This document shows, in pieces, positions 24,723 through 32,838 of a stretch of DNA of 47,095 nt. Origin of the DNA: Candidatus Melainabacteria bacterium RIFCSPHIGHO2_02_FULL_34_12. Its GTDB lineage: Bacteria; Cyanobacteriota; Vampirovibrionia; 2-02-FULL-35-15. A program made the translations under genes and the position numbers. The notes under the pieces are model-generated. The model had not been told where the DNA came from. It was given only the letters and a program-made list of their open reading frames with translations, and searched no databases. The DNA lies in assembly GCA_001784555.1 (NCBI GenBank), contig MFRM01000003.1:1-47095 (forward strand), read 5' to 3'. Numbering within the stretch: the first letter of the stretch is position 1; each line of letters opens with the position of its first letter.

Positions 24723-26237
24723 TCATGCAACAGGTTTTACCGGCACACCCAGAGTCGTAATATAAACCACAGCCTCATGTTCAGGGATTCCAAGCAGCTC
24801 ATTTACCTTATCATCAAAAAATCCACCTATTCCGCTAACTCCTAAATCCATATTTATTGCAGCCAGATTTAGTCTCTGACCTATATGCCCTGCATCCAAA
24901 TGTAAATATCTATAAGCTCTTTCCCCATATTTAAAAACAGCCCGGGACAGATCAGCAGTGTGAAAAACTACTGCACTTGCTTTATAACCTAGCTCCTGAC
25001 CAAGACACAGGTAATATACTTCATCACGTAGGTTTTTAAATCTAAGCTGTCTTAAGTGTCTACCGTCTTTTGAGTAAAAATAACAACCCTCTTCTAAGCC
25101 AGTAACATTATTTACAGCTACAAAGGTCTGAAGCAAAGAAAGATCAAAATAATCTGGTCCCGGATGATATGCAAAATCCAGCATTAATCCAAGTTCTTCT
25201 TTTGAAATGGGGTCACTTGAATAACTCCTGGTAGACCTGCGTTTTACTATGGTATTAAAAAGATTATTTTGCCAGTTAAAGTTTTCTTTGGTTTTTTCAA
25301 AACTAATACTTGAAGAAAATTTAATTTTTTCTTCAATGTTTTCAATTTTTATATCAGGAACTTTTACATTCTCTTCTATACTCGATCTATTATGAAGCTG
25401 AATAAGTCTTATGCCTTCTGGAGTTTTAATATTTTTATTATCTAGCCTTGAGGGTATTGTTCTTGACTTTTCACTTTTTTCATTTACTTTTTTATCTTTA
25501 TTTACAAGCGCAATAACTGCAAGTGCCTGTTCTTCATCTTCATCCAGGGATAAAATCTCATTAACTTCTTTATCTTTAAATCCTCCAAATAAAAGAGCTT
25601 TTAATCCCAGATGATCACTTACCAGATCAATGTTTCCTATAACATGCCCTGTATCCAGGCATATTCTTCTATAAGCTCTGTCCTGATATCTCCAGGAGCT
25701 TCTATAAAAAACACCTGTTAAAACTAAAAACAATGAGCCTGATTCAAGATCCGGATTATCAAAAAGTGCTTTTGATAATTTTTCTTTTACATTTCCGTCA
25801 AAAAGCTTTACCAGCACTTGTTTTAAGACATTAAAATTATAAATGCCGTCATCTAGTCCTTCATGTCCACTGGAAATCAGATAAATTTCAGTAGGATAAA
25901 GTCCGCCCGCTGAGGGGCTGGAACGCATATAAAATGGTTTATCCTCATAAGGAATCATTGCAGTAATTCCATTTGTAAAATATAAAAGTTTTGAGATTAA
26001 TGCTAATTCTTTTTCTTCTTTTGTGAAATCTGTTGGATTTTTAATGCCCACATCTGAAAAAGGATTTCTATCCAAGGGCAAAAGATAAGAAAGATCTATT
26101 GTTTTTTTATTTGGGTATTCTTTATAAGGAACTGGCTGGTTTCCAAAGTCAAGAATATGTTTGCTGGATGCAATACCTTCGGGAGTATATTTAGTTAGAT
26201 CGTGGTAGTACTCGGCGTAGGATTCGTAGGTGGACAT
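24723..26237 (-). CDS. SagB/ThcOx-type oxidoreductase with two nitroreductase domains
   Basis: 504 residues. Two tandem nitroreductase-fold domains: the first about 80-265 (MRSSPSAGGLYPTEIYLIS, YRRICLDTGHVIGNI), the second about 330-500 (RRSTRSYSSDPISKEELG, YRYLHLDAGHIGQRLNLAA, GIGGFFDDKVNELLGI). SagB/ThcOx FMN enzymes oxidise azolines in peptide natural products, but many stand-alone members have unknown substrates. No YcaO, precursor peptide or transporter is nearby, so a peptide role is not supported. I start at 26237: the longer reading to 26297 runs through a palindromic repeat. TATAAT lies seven bases before this ATG. Confidence 0.88.
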   Translation of the reverse strand: MSTYESYAEYYHDLTKYTPEGIASSKHILDFGNQPVPYKEYPNKKTIDLSYLLPLDRNPFSDVGIKNPTDFTKEEKELALISKLLYFTNGITAMIPYEDKPFYMRSSPSAGGLYPTEIYLISSGHEGLDDGIYNFNVLKQVLVKLFDGNVKEKLSKALFDNPDLESGSLFLVLTGVFYRSSWRYQDRAYRRICLDTGHVIGNIDLVSDHLGLKALLFGGFKDKEVNEILSLDEDEEQALAVIALVNKDKKVNEKSEKSRTIPSRLDNKNIKTPEGIRLIQLHNRSSIEENVKVPDIKIENIEEKIKFSSSISFEKTKENFNWQNNLFNTIVKRRSTRSYSSDPISKEELGLMLDFAYHPGPDYFDLSLLQTFVAVNNVTGLEEGCYFYSKDGRHLRQLRFKNLRDEVYYLCLGQELGYKASAVVFHTADLSRAVFKYGERAYRYLHLDAGHIGQRLNLAAINMDLGVSGIGGFFDDKVNELLGIPEHEAVVYITTLGVPVKPVA

Positions 26238-26244
26238 AATATTA

Positions 26245-26250
26245 ATTATA
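26245..26250 (-). promoter_or_regulatory. -10 element seven bases before the SagB-type gene
   Basis: On the minus strand TATAAT occupies 26250-26245 and the ATG begins at 26237, seven bases on. No ribosome binding site lies between. A weak TTGCCC about 15 bases further up lies in a palindromic repeat. Confidence 0.45.
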
Positions 26251-26261
26251 GAACGAAATCT

Positions 26262-26309
26262 GTAGGGGCAAACCCGCGTATTTGCCTGGGCAGACACATA
26301 GGTCTGCTC
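26262..26309. repeat. Two adjacent hairpins of the GTAGGGGC family
   Basis: GTAGGGGCAAA...TTTGCC is followed by GCAGAC-ACATAG-GTCTGC, lying between pyrB and the SagB-type gene. The ACACATAGGT core recurs in the element at 30560-30590. Confidence 0.7.
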
Positions 26310-27338
26310 TTACGGTTTCCCTGAGGCAAAGATGAGTAAATAAAGCAACGCCATCCTCACAGCAACACCGTTTGAAACCTGCTGGTTAATAAGCGAACAA
26401 TTTAAATCATCTGCCAGATCTGAAGTAATTTCTACTCCTCTGTTCATTGGACCAGGATGTAATACCTTTACATTTTTCTTTGCAAGCTGAAGTTTTTTAT
26501 GATCCAGTCCATAAAGCCTGTGATATTCATCCAGGGATGGAATTAAACCTTTATTTTGTCTTTCAATTTGAAGTCTTAAAACCATTACAAGATCTGCATC
26601 TTTAAGTGCATCATTAATATTCCAGTGAACTGTTACTCCAAAATCTGAAAATATCTTTGGAAGAAGTGTAGGCGGTCCGCATACATGAATATCCATTCCT
26701 AGTTTTTGCAGAAGCCAGATATTAGATCTGGCAACCCTGCTGTGTAAGATATCTCCCAGAATTACAATTTTTTTATTTTTTAAATCATCCACTACAGCCT
26801 TTATAGTGTAGAGATCAAGAAGAGCCTGCGTAGGATGCTCATTTGCACCATCACCTGCATTAATTAATGAAATAGTTTGGGGCAGGAAATTAGCCAGCTG
26901 AAAAGGAATACCTGCATCAGGATGTCTTATAACTACTGCATCTGCTCCCATCTGAACAAGAGTCTGTGCAGTATCCTGCAGGGTTTCTCCCTTTTTTACA
27001 GATGAAGTGGAAATAGAAAAATTAGTAACATCAGCAGAAAGATATTTTCCAGCCAGCTCAAAGCTGGATCTGGTTCTGGTACTGCTTTCGTAAAACAAAT
27101 TTATAATAACTTTCCCGCGAAGGGTAGGTACTTTTTTTACCTGCCTGGTCAGTATCTCAGAAAATGATTTTGCAGTTTCTAAAATTAAATCAATTTCTTC
27201 CAGCTGCAAATCACGGGTGGTAAGTAAGCTTTTTCTCTTCCAGTTAAAATCTTTTTTCTTTAATGGTTCAATATCAATATTTTTAGGATCTGTAATATTT
27301 TCAATATCAATTTTTTTTTCTGAGGTCTCAGGTCGCAT
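26310..27338 (-). CDS. pyrB: Aspartate carbamoyltransferase
   Basis: 342 residues. Carbamoyl-phosphate site SSTRTR (85-90) in FYESSTRTRSSFELA, then RHPDAGIP, HPTQALLDLYTI and VLHPGPMNRGVEI: complete PyrB. It joins carbamoyl phosphate and aspartate in pyrimidine synthesis. About 35 residues precede the usual N-terminus, rich in Lys/Asp/Ile, and are probably flexible. AGAGG lies 8 bases before the ATG. No pyrI or other pyr genes are near. Confidence 0.96.
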   Translation of the reverse strand: MRPETSEKKIDIENITDPKNIDIEPLKKKDFNWKRKSLLTTRDLQLEEIDLILETAKSFSEILTRQVKKVPTLRGKVIINLFYESSTRTRSSFELAGKYLSADVTNFSISTSSVKKGETLQDTAQTLVQMGADAVVIRHPDAGIPFQLANFLPQTISLINAGDGANEHPTQALLDLYTIKAVVDDLKNKKIVILGDILHSRVARSNIWLLQKLGMDIHVCGPPTLLPKIFSDFGVTVHWNINDALKDADLVMVLRLQIERQNKGLIPSLDEYHRLYGLDHKKLQLAKKNVKVLHPGPMNRGVEITSDLADDLNCSLINQQVSNGVAVRMALLYLLIFASGKP

Positions 27339-27417
27339 TTATTTACCTCTGTCCTTTTAACCTCGCTGGATTAAATTAAGGATTAGAATATTATACCCCG
27401 GAATAAAAGCCTTGAAA

Positions 27418-28563
27418 TTATGTAGGATTAAAGCCACCTTTAATTTCAGGAGAAGGTTCATGCGTCCTCAGATAACCTTGTAACCATGGATTTGTAAGAC
27501 ACCATGAAGCAATAGCAGGATTTAATCTTTCAAGAATACCTTCTAATTTAAAAACCTTTTCAGCCATTTCTCTGAAACCTAATAATTCTGCTCCTGCTGA
27601 GATCCAAGACAATGTTGACAAACCTAATTTAAAAAATGTACCTCCATAATCCTGAGCATGATAAAAGACAGGAGCAGTATGTTTAATATCTTCTAAATCT
27701 CCTCCTTGTTTTTTTTCACCGGTTTTCATAATTCCAAATCTGGTTGCCCATGTACCATATGAAAAATAACCTAAGAAATTTACAAATCTTTCCATTCCTT
27801 CATTCATTAGATTCAAACCAAATAATTTTAAGGTGGCAAGTGTTCTGGTAATGATATTTGGAATAAATAATATTGTGTCAACAATTTCAACCCCACCTTT
27901 AAAATTAGACCTTTCAGAATCAATAGGATCTAATTGTTTTTTGTTCCATGTTCTCCTCATTTCAATGGCAGCATTCATAGAAGCAAAAACTGGATTTTGA
28001 TTAAACATTCCAGTTTGATAAACTTTTGCTGATGCATTAAAAAAATCATTGTTTCCAGTAATTGCACCCCAGAGCATTCCAAAAGCTCCGCCACCATATA
28101 TAGCACTTACAGCAGTTCCTGCTATAGCCCTGAAATATTCATTTGCAGTATTAAGACCCTGAAAAAATCCAGGAATTGGTTTTTCTTCTTTTCCATCTGC
28201 AAGTTTTTTTACATCATGCTTCCATGGTCTGTAACAGGAATAAACTATTGACCAGCATGCTCCATAAAATCCACGGGCAATTTTTTCTGCTCTATCACTA
28301 AAAAGTCCTGCTACCTGAAGCGGTAAATATAATGGCCAAATTGCTTTAGTTATATCCCGCAGACATAAATAATTATGTTTTTGAGAATATTGTTCTTCGT
28401 TTATTTCTTCCCCCTCAACATATCCATTGACTGCACGACAAAAGTTATTAAACTTCGGAAAAACAAAATCACTTTGTTCAGCTTCTGTTTCTCCGGGATT
28501 AAAAAGACGTGTTCCTACTACACCAGAAGCAATATTTTTCCCTACAGCAACAACTCCATCCAT
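27418..28563 (-). CDS. Hypothetical protein with several hydrophobic stretches
   Basis: 381 residues, not recognised. Gly/Ala-rich hydrophobic stretches near 150-170 (IAGTAVSAIYGGGAFGMLWG) and 310-330 suggest membrane contact, and there are many aromatic residues. No catalytic motif is visible. An N-terminal NIASGVVGTRLFNPGET segment has no signal peptide. AGGA lies rather far before the ATG. Probably lineage-specific. The gene stands alone between pyrB and fmt. Confidence 0.65.
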   Translation of the reverse strand: MDGVVAVGKNIASGVVGTRLFNPGETEAEQSDFVFPKFNNFCRAVNGYVEGEEINEEQYSQKHNYLCLRDITKAIWPLYLPLQVAGLFSDRAEKIARGFYGACWSIVYSCYRPWKHDVKKLADGKEEKPIPGFFQGLNTANEYFRAIAGTAVSAIYGGGAFGMLWGAITGNNDFFNASAKVYQTGMFNQNPVFASMNAAIEMRRTWNKKQLDPIDSERSNFKGGVEIVDTILFIPNIITRTLATLKLFGLNLMNEGMERFVNFLGYFSYGTWATRFGIMKTGEKKQGGDLEDIKHTAPVFYHAQDYGGTFFKLGLSTLSWISAGAELLGFREMAEKVFKLEGILERLNPAIASWCLTNPWLQGYLRTHEPSPEIKGGFNPT

Positions 28564-28877
28564 ATATTTTTAAAAAATAATTTCCTTAAATAAAAACCTT
28601 TGAAAAAAGATTTGAACTATATATTCTTTTTTTTGACTTACTTAATAGTAATTATTATGTATCTGTCTAAATAACAAAATATATATCAAATTAAAAATAA
28701 ATAAAATTTTCTTTCTAATCCAGTAGAACTCAGCTATTATTAAGCTATGTAAAGCACTATATATATTTGTATTAGTAATAATTAAAAAAAAATAAATTGT
28801 CACGCGGTTTTAAAAAATACAGTTCTAAATCATTTAACATTGTCGAAATATCGTAATAATGAGGTTTAGTAGTTTAG
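28564..28877. other. AT-rich divergent region before fmt
   Basis: 314 bases, very AT-rich. No gene or stable hairpin is recognised. TTGACT near 28637 with TTATGT 16 bases later could be a rightward promoter, but it is far from fmt. Confidence 0.4.
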
Positions 28878-29828
28878 ATGAAAATAATTTTTTTAGGTAC
28901 ACCAGATTTCGCTGTTCCATCACTTCTTGAACTTTTAAAAGTGTCATGGATAAAAGTCCTTGCTGTATGTACACAGACAGATAAGGAAGCCGGGCGTGGG
29001 AAACATGTTAAAACACCTCCAGTAAAAGATATTGCATTAAAAAACAATATTCTTGTTTTTCAGACAGAAAAAATTTCAAAAGATCCTGAGCTAATTCAGA
29101 AAATTAAAAACTTAAATCCGGATATTTTAATTACCTGTGCATTTGGTCAGATACTAAATGAGGAGATATTAACTCTGACACCTCATGGCGCCATAAATGT
29201 TCATGCTTCACTGCTTCCGAAATACCGAGGAGCTGCCCCAATAAACTGGGCAATTTTAAACGGGGAAAAAGAAACAGGAATCTCCATAATGAAAACTGAA
29301 CTTGGTCTGGATTCAGGTCCAGTTTTGTTACAGGATAAATGTGAAATTTTAGAAAATGAAACCTCTGTAGAAATATTTAACAAATTAAGTAAAATAGGTG
29401 CATCATCTCTTATAAAAGCACTTGAGTTGATAAAAAACGGTCAGGCAAAATTTATTCCTCAGGACAATTCAAAAGCTACAAAAGCACCTTCATTAAAAAA
29501 AGAAATGGGGCTTATAAACTGGAATAAAAGTGTCCTTGAAATTCATAATCAAATTCGCGGGCTTCAACCATGGCCGTCAGCATATACTCATTATCAAGGC
29601 AAAACAATTAAGGTGTGGGACAGTAGGGGCGTTCCGTGGAACGCCCTTCAAACGGTTGATGAAAATATTGCGCCAGGAACTATAGTTGATATATCTGACC
29701 ACATCACTGTTCATACCGGAAACGGTGATCTAAACATATACAAATTACAGCCGGAAAATAAAAAAATTATTAATGCTAAAGACTGGATTAATGGTGCACG
29801 AGTAAAAATTGGGGATAAATTTGAATAA
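28878..29828 (+). CDS. fmt: Methionyl-tRNA formyltransferase
   Basis: 316 residues. N-terminal folate-dependent domain with FLGTPDFAVPSLLELL, then NVHASLLPKYRGAAPINWAILNGEKETGISIMKTELGLDSGP, which holds the catalytic Asn/His/Asp residues. The C-terminal OB-like domain carries GLQPWPSAYT. At residues 249-257 (SRGVPWNAL) a palindrome inserts extra residues between KVWD and the usual VDEN-GTIV stretch. The insert lies in the tRNA-contacting C-terminal domain and keeps the frame. It formylates initiator Met-tRNA. def is not adjacent; a zinc peptidase gene follows. Confidence 0.95.
   Translation: MKIIFLGTPDFAVPSLLELLKVSWIKVLAVCTQTDKEAGRGKHVKTPPVKDIALKNNILVFQTEKISKDPELIQKIKNLNPDILITCAFGQILNEEILTLTPHGAINVHASLLPKYRGAAPINWAILNGEKETGISIMKTELGLDSGPVLLQDKCEILENETSVEIFNKLSKIGASSLIKALELIKNGQAKFIPQDNSKATKAPSLKKEMGLINWNKSVLEIHNQIRGLQPWPSAYTHYQGKTIKVWDSRGVPWNALQTVDENIAPGTIVDISDHITVHTGNGDLNIYKLQPENKKIINAKDWINGARVKIGDKFE
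29625..29648. repeat. 24-bp palindrome inserted in fmt
   Basis: Arms GGGCGTTCC (29627-29635) and GGAACGCCC (29638-29646) with a two-base centre, extended by AG/TT. It is preceded by GT, giving the GTAGGGGC start of the family, and is read as xGT-AGG-GGC as in tldE. Confidence 0.9.
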
Positions 29829-29832
29829 TGCG

Positions 29833-29852
29833 TATAATATAACTACAAGGAG
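29833..29852 (+). promoter_or_regulatory. Promoter and ribosome binding site of the zinc peptidase gene
   Basis: TATAAT at 29833-29838, then AAGGAG at 29847-29852 seven bases before the ATG at 29859. This gives a short but normal leader, in contrast to the leaderless-type genes. Confidence 0.5.
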
Positions 29853-29858
29853 AATCAA

Positions 29859-30548
29859 ATGCTTACATTACTTTGGATATCAGGAATATTATTAATACTT
29901 TTGCCTCAGCTTTGGGTAAGAGGTGTTTTAAGTAAATTTAGTAAAGTTCATTCTTCAGTAGGTAAATCCGGAAAAGAAGTAGCTAAAGAAATTTTAAACA
30001 GACAAGGACTAAGTAATGTCTCTGTAGAACTTACAAATCAGGGCGACCATTATGATCCCGCTAAAAAAGCAGTCAGACTTTCTCCGGAATTTTATAACGG
30101 CACATCACTTGCCGCAGTAACTGTTGCTGCACATGAATGCGGACATGCTATTCAGGACGCTGAAAACTACGGCTTCATGAGACTTAGAGCTGCAGTAACT
30201 CCTGTAATTCAGATATGTCAGTTCGGTCCAATGTTACTGGTAGTAAGTCTTTTATTAACTGCATTTCTTGCCAGTCCCATATGGAAAATGACAGCACTTA
30301 TAGGCTTACTTATGTACTCAGGAATATTTTTCTTTCAGGTAATTACTCTGCCCGTTGAGCTTGATGCCAGCTTTAATAGAGCAATCCCGGTTTTAGAAGG
30401 TTCAGGTTATATATCTCCTGATGAAAAAGTAAATGCCCATAAGATATTACAGGCATGTGCATTTACTTACGTAGCTGCAGCACTTTACAGCTTAGTGGAA
30501 ATAATCAGATGGGCAATAATTTTATTCGGTAACAGAAATAGGAATTAA
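29859..30548 (+). CDS. Membrane zinc metallopeptidase (YugP family)
   Basis: 229 residues. N-terminal membrane helix (1-20), zinc motif HECGH (92-96) in VAAHECGHAIQDAENY, and two or three further hydrophobic segments (about 115-165 and 195-220). This is the neutral zinc metallopeptidase family of YugP, with unknown substrate and presumed membrane quality-control role. AAGGAG is well placed. It is followed by a palindromic repeat. Confidence 0.88.
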   Translation: MLTLLWISGILLILLPQLWVRGVLSKFSKVHSSVGKSGKEVAKEILNRQGLSNVSVELTNQGDHYDPAKKAVRLSPEFYNGTSLAAVTVAAHECGHAIQDAENYGFMRLRAAVTPVIQICQFGPMLLVVSLLLTAFLASPIWKMTALIGLLMYSGIFFFQVITLPVELDASFNRAIPVLEGSGYISPDEKVNAHKILQACAFTYVAAALYSLVEIIRWAIILFGNRNRN

Positions 30549-30557
30549 TTCTTCTGC

Positions 30558-30592
30558 TTCTTGTGGGCAAACACATAGGTATTGCCCCTACT
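30558..30592. repeat. GTAGGGGC-type palindrome after the zinc peptidase gene
   Basis: GTGGGCAA...TTGCCCCTAC around an ACACATAGGT-like loop lies between convergent genes and could serve as terminator. Same core as the element at 26262-26309. Confidence 0.65.
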
Positions 30593-30869
30593 TTGATTCT
30601 TGTTTCTCTGCTTCTTGTTTCTCTGCCTCTTTATTCTCTTCATCAAGCGTAAGAATTATATCTTCATCATCTGTAGGTATTAAAATTTTGTTTTTGCCTT
30701 TTTTCTTTTTATGTTTTGAGCTTGGTTCTTTATCATCTCTGCCTTTATCGAGATCACCGTCTGTTTTTCTTAGAGCTCCTACTACGTCTGCTAGGTTTGG
30801 TGAATCAGCAAAAGCAGGCAAGTATACAACTATTGAAAGAGCTATCAGACTAAATAGTACTTTTTTCAT
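30588..30869 (-). CDS. Small secreted charged protein
   Basis: 93 residues from the ATG at 30869 (MKKVLFSLIALSIVV), a typical signal peptide with likely cleavage after AFA; an ATG at 30881 would add four residues. The mature part is highly charged: KHKKKKGKNK, an acidic stretch, then EKQEAEKQESK repeats at the end. Not recognised. It follows the Cys-rich secreted gene by a few bases on the same strand, so both are probably made together. Confidence 0.6.
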   Translation of the reverse strand: MKKVLFSLIALSIVVYLPAFADSPNLADVVGALRKTDGDLDKGRDDKEPSSKHKKKKGKNKILIPTDDEDIILTLDEENKEAEKQEAEKQESK

Positions 30870-30884
30870 TTCACATTGCATAGG

Positions 30885-31142
30885 TTATTGAGTGGCGCAA
30901 GCAGAGTCTGAACATTCAGCACATTCGATTTTGTCACATTGGAATTCATTGCATTGTTTGCAGATTTTTTCACCTGTTCTAAGTGTTACAACAGCACAAT
31001 CACCGCATGTCTTACATGAAACATCTGAAATTGCTGCTTTAACTTCTTCGCATTCTTCCTGTACAGATTTTGCAAATGCCTGAATATAAATGCCAGACAA
31101 TAAAAGCCCTACTAATAAAACATTGAAAAGCCTAAAAACCAT
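30885..31142 (-). CDS. Small secreted cysteine-rich protein
   Basis: 85 residues. Signal peptide about 1-24 (cleavage near AFA), then about 60 residues with ten cysteines, several as CxxC (CKTCGDC, CKQC, CAEC). This could bind metal or form a tight disulfide-bonded knot. AAGGAGA precedes the ATG by 6 bases, so the gene is well supported. Not recognised. It heads a two-gene unit with the charged secreted protein. Confidence 0.7.
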   Translation of the reverse strand: MVFRLFNVLLVGLLLSGIYIQAFAKSVQEECEEVKAAISDVSCKTCGDCAVVTLRTGEKICKQCNEFQCDKIECAECSDSACATQ

Positions 31143-31381
31143 GGTTTTCTCCTTGCCTAAGGGTTAATTAAGTACAAGTAATATATAGACAAATGAGCTT
31201 AAAACTAATCATGGGAAGTGTTATTGCAAGATTAATTTCATTTAATTTTCATGAATAAAAATCAATAACTTCAATAATTAGAGCAAAATTTTGATTATTT
31301 TTATTTTTATTTTCTACATCAAATGATGGATATTGTTAAAATGGCACTAATTTAAGTTCTTTCAACTACAAAGGAGTAATT

Positions 31382-31888
31382 ATGAGAATACCGGATTTTG
31401 CTGGCACACTTAGCATAGACAGAGGTCCATGGCCTAATTCTGATTTTCCGACAAGAAGAAGAGTTAATAATTTTGGTGTTCACCATGCATTTCCAAGTGA
31501 TATTGCAAGCGGTGGTACTAAAACCAGAAGTACTTTAATAAGCTCATTTGAAAGGAATGGAGAGGCACGTATTGCTCAATTCAATCCAAAAACAATATTA
31601 AATGATGATGTTGAAGCCTTAAAAGAACCAACTAAAAGATTATTATTTAATGAGACAAATCTTATTGGCGTAAATAGAATAATTCTTGATATGAAAAATG
31701 TTACCAGCTTTAGTTCCAGTGGGCTAGGTTTTCTGGTTACGATTTCTCAAACTGCTGGTAAAAGAAATCCTCCTATAAAATTGTATGTGATTAATTCTTC
31801 ACCAATTTTATTAAACGCACTTGGAGTAACAAATCTTAATCGACTTGCAATTCCTATGGATTCACTGGATGATGCTCTTAAAGCATAA
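31382..31888 (+). CDS. STAS-domain protein (anti-sigma factor antagonist type)
   Basis: 168 residues. Unrelated N-terminal 58 residues, then a STAS domain (about 60-168). NRIILDMKNVTSFSSSGLGFLV carries the SSG site (S112/S113) that in SpoIIAA-type proteins is phosphorylated by a serine kinase. It probably takes part in a partner-switching control circuit. AAAGGAG is ideally placed. A second STAS gene follows after 10 bases; no RsbW-like kinase or phosphatase is in the window. Confidence 0.85.
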   Translation: MRIPDFAGTLSIDRGPWPNSDFPTRRRVNNFGVHHAFPSDIASGGTKTRSTLISSFERNGEARIAQFNPKTILNDDVEALKEPTKRLLFNETNLIGVNRIILDMKNVTSFSSSGLGFLVTISQTAGKRNPPIKLYVINSSPILLNALGVTNLNRLAIPMDSLDDALKA

Positions 31889-31898
31889 AAGAGAATAA

Positions 31899-32372
31899 AT
31901 GTTTATTTTATCTGGATCTTTAGTTCCACCAGTAAGTCAATCAGACTTTAGGGCAGCCATAATTTCAGCCACTGAAGCTGCAAAAGCTATAGCTTTTGAA
32001 AGTATAAGATTATCAGGATTTCAACATATAAAATACCGTAGTTTAGATGGAATATTAATAGTAGATATTACAACTGAATCATTAAATAAAAGTGATGCGG
32101 TTGAATTAAGTTATGAATTAAAATTTTTAGCGAGTGAATTACATTGTGAAAATCATGACAAAGTAGTATTAAATTTTAGCCATGTAAGAGATGCAAATAA
32201 TGCCTTCATTGAAGGACTACTAAGTCTACAAAATCAGGTTGGCAAAGGCAATCTATTTCTATGTGAAGTAAAGCCAGGTGTACTTGATGTTTTACGAATA
32301 ACTCATTTAGACAGAATACTTAATATATGCACTACAGAATCAGAAGCACTTGAAGCATTAAAAAAAGCTTAA
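31899..32372 (+). CDS. STAS-like protein lacking the phosphorylatable serine
   Basis: 157 residues. The C-terminal about 100 residues follow the STAS pattern (LIVDITTESLNKSDAVELSYEL, KVVLNFSHVRDANNAFIEGLLSLQ, ITHLDRILNICTTESEALEAL), but the SSG site is DANNAF, so it cannot be phosphorylated in the usual way. It may be a constitutive partner or scaffold of the preceding STAS protein, with which it shares an operon. The N-terminal about 45 residues are not recognised. Confidence 0.75.
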   Translation: MFILSGSLVPPVSQSDFRAAIISATEAAKAIAFESIRLSGFQHIKYRSLDGILIVDITTESLNKSDAVELSYELKFLASELHCENHDKVVLNFSHVRDANNAFIEGLLSLQNQVGKGNLFLCEVKPGVLDVLRITHLDRILNICTTESEALEALKKA

Positions 32373-32446
32373 TTTTTAAAATATTATCGTCAGTAAAAAA
32401 ATGTTACACCTATTAATAGAGCTATAATTTCTCTTCGGTAAATTAT

Positions 32447-32665
32447 ATGCGAACATCAAGAACTAATTTAAAAAGAATTATTGTAAGTTCCCTTGTCCCA
32501 ACTGGTAATGGGCAAGCTGGAAACGGAAAAGTCTCCCGCACAAATGGAACAGATACTCCTTCAATAGATCCTGCAACTACTCAAGCCATTGTAAATAATG
32601 CTGCAAGGCGCATACCCAGCGTCAGAGCATCATCCATCAGCTCAAGCAGAGATTTCCAGATTTAA
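32447..32665 (+). CDS. Small hypothetical protein, low complexity
   Basis: 72 residues, Ser/Thr/Asn/Arg-rich, without recognisable domain. No clear ribosome binding site; TATAAT lies about 19 bases upstream. It could be a real small gene behind the STAS pair or a chance open frame. It ends 5 bases from a short match to the guaA 3' end. Confidence 0.4.
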   Translation: MRTSRTNLKRIIVSSLVPTGNGQAGNGKVSRTNGTDTPSIDPATTQAIVNNAARRIPSVRASSISSSRDFQI

Positions 32666-32669
32666 CAAA

Positions 32670-32680
32670 TTACTCCCACT
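32670..32680 (-). repeat. Possible third, short copy of the guaA 3' end
   Basis: TTACTCCCACT matches the last bases of guaA (CTACTCCCACT) at 10 of 11 positions, in the same orientation as the two longer copies at 33494 and 33627. It would bracket the 217-residue gene. Weak by itself. Confidence 0.35.
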
Positions 32681-32691
32681 TAGATTGTCAA

Positions 32692-32711
32692 AGATTAAAT
32701 TTTTTTAATCT
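32692..32711. terminator. AT-only hairpin
   Basis: AGATTAAA and TTTAATCT enclose a TTTT loop. It contains only one G-C pair per arm, so it is weak, but it lies where transcripts of the STAS cluster would end. Confidence 0.3.
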
Positions 32712-32838
32712 ATTGCTCTTTTTCATTTTTATTTAATGTTTTTATGATCGGCTTTATATACGTGGCCTTTATAATATGCATATTAAGAACTGGAAATATT
32801 TTAGAATTATTATTTGAAAGTTAAAGGAGAAATAAATT

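Noticed and set aside
24723-26237. A thiazole/oxazole-modified peptide gene cluster around the SagB-type enzyme
   Set aside because: No YcaO, leader-peptide or transporter gene lies nearby; the neighbours are a deaminase and pyrB.
26238-26297. 20-residue N-terminal extension of the SagB-type gene
   Set aside because: It runs through a palindromic repeat and past a TATAAT placed seven bases before the better ATG.
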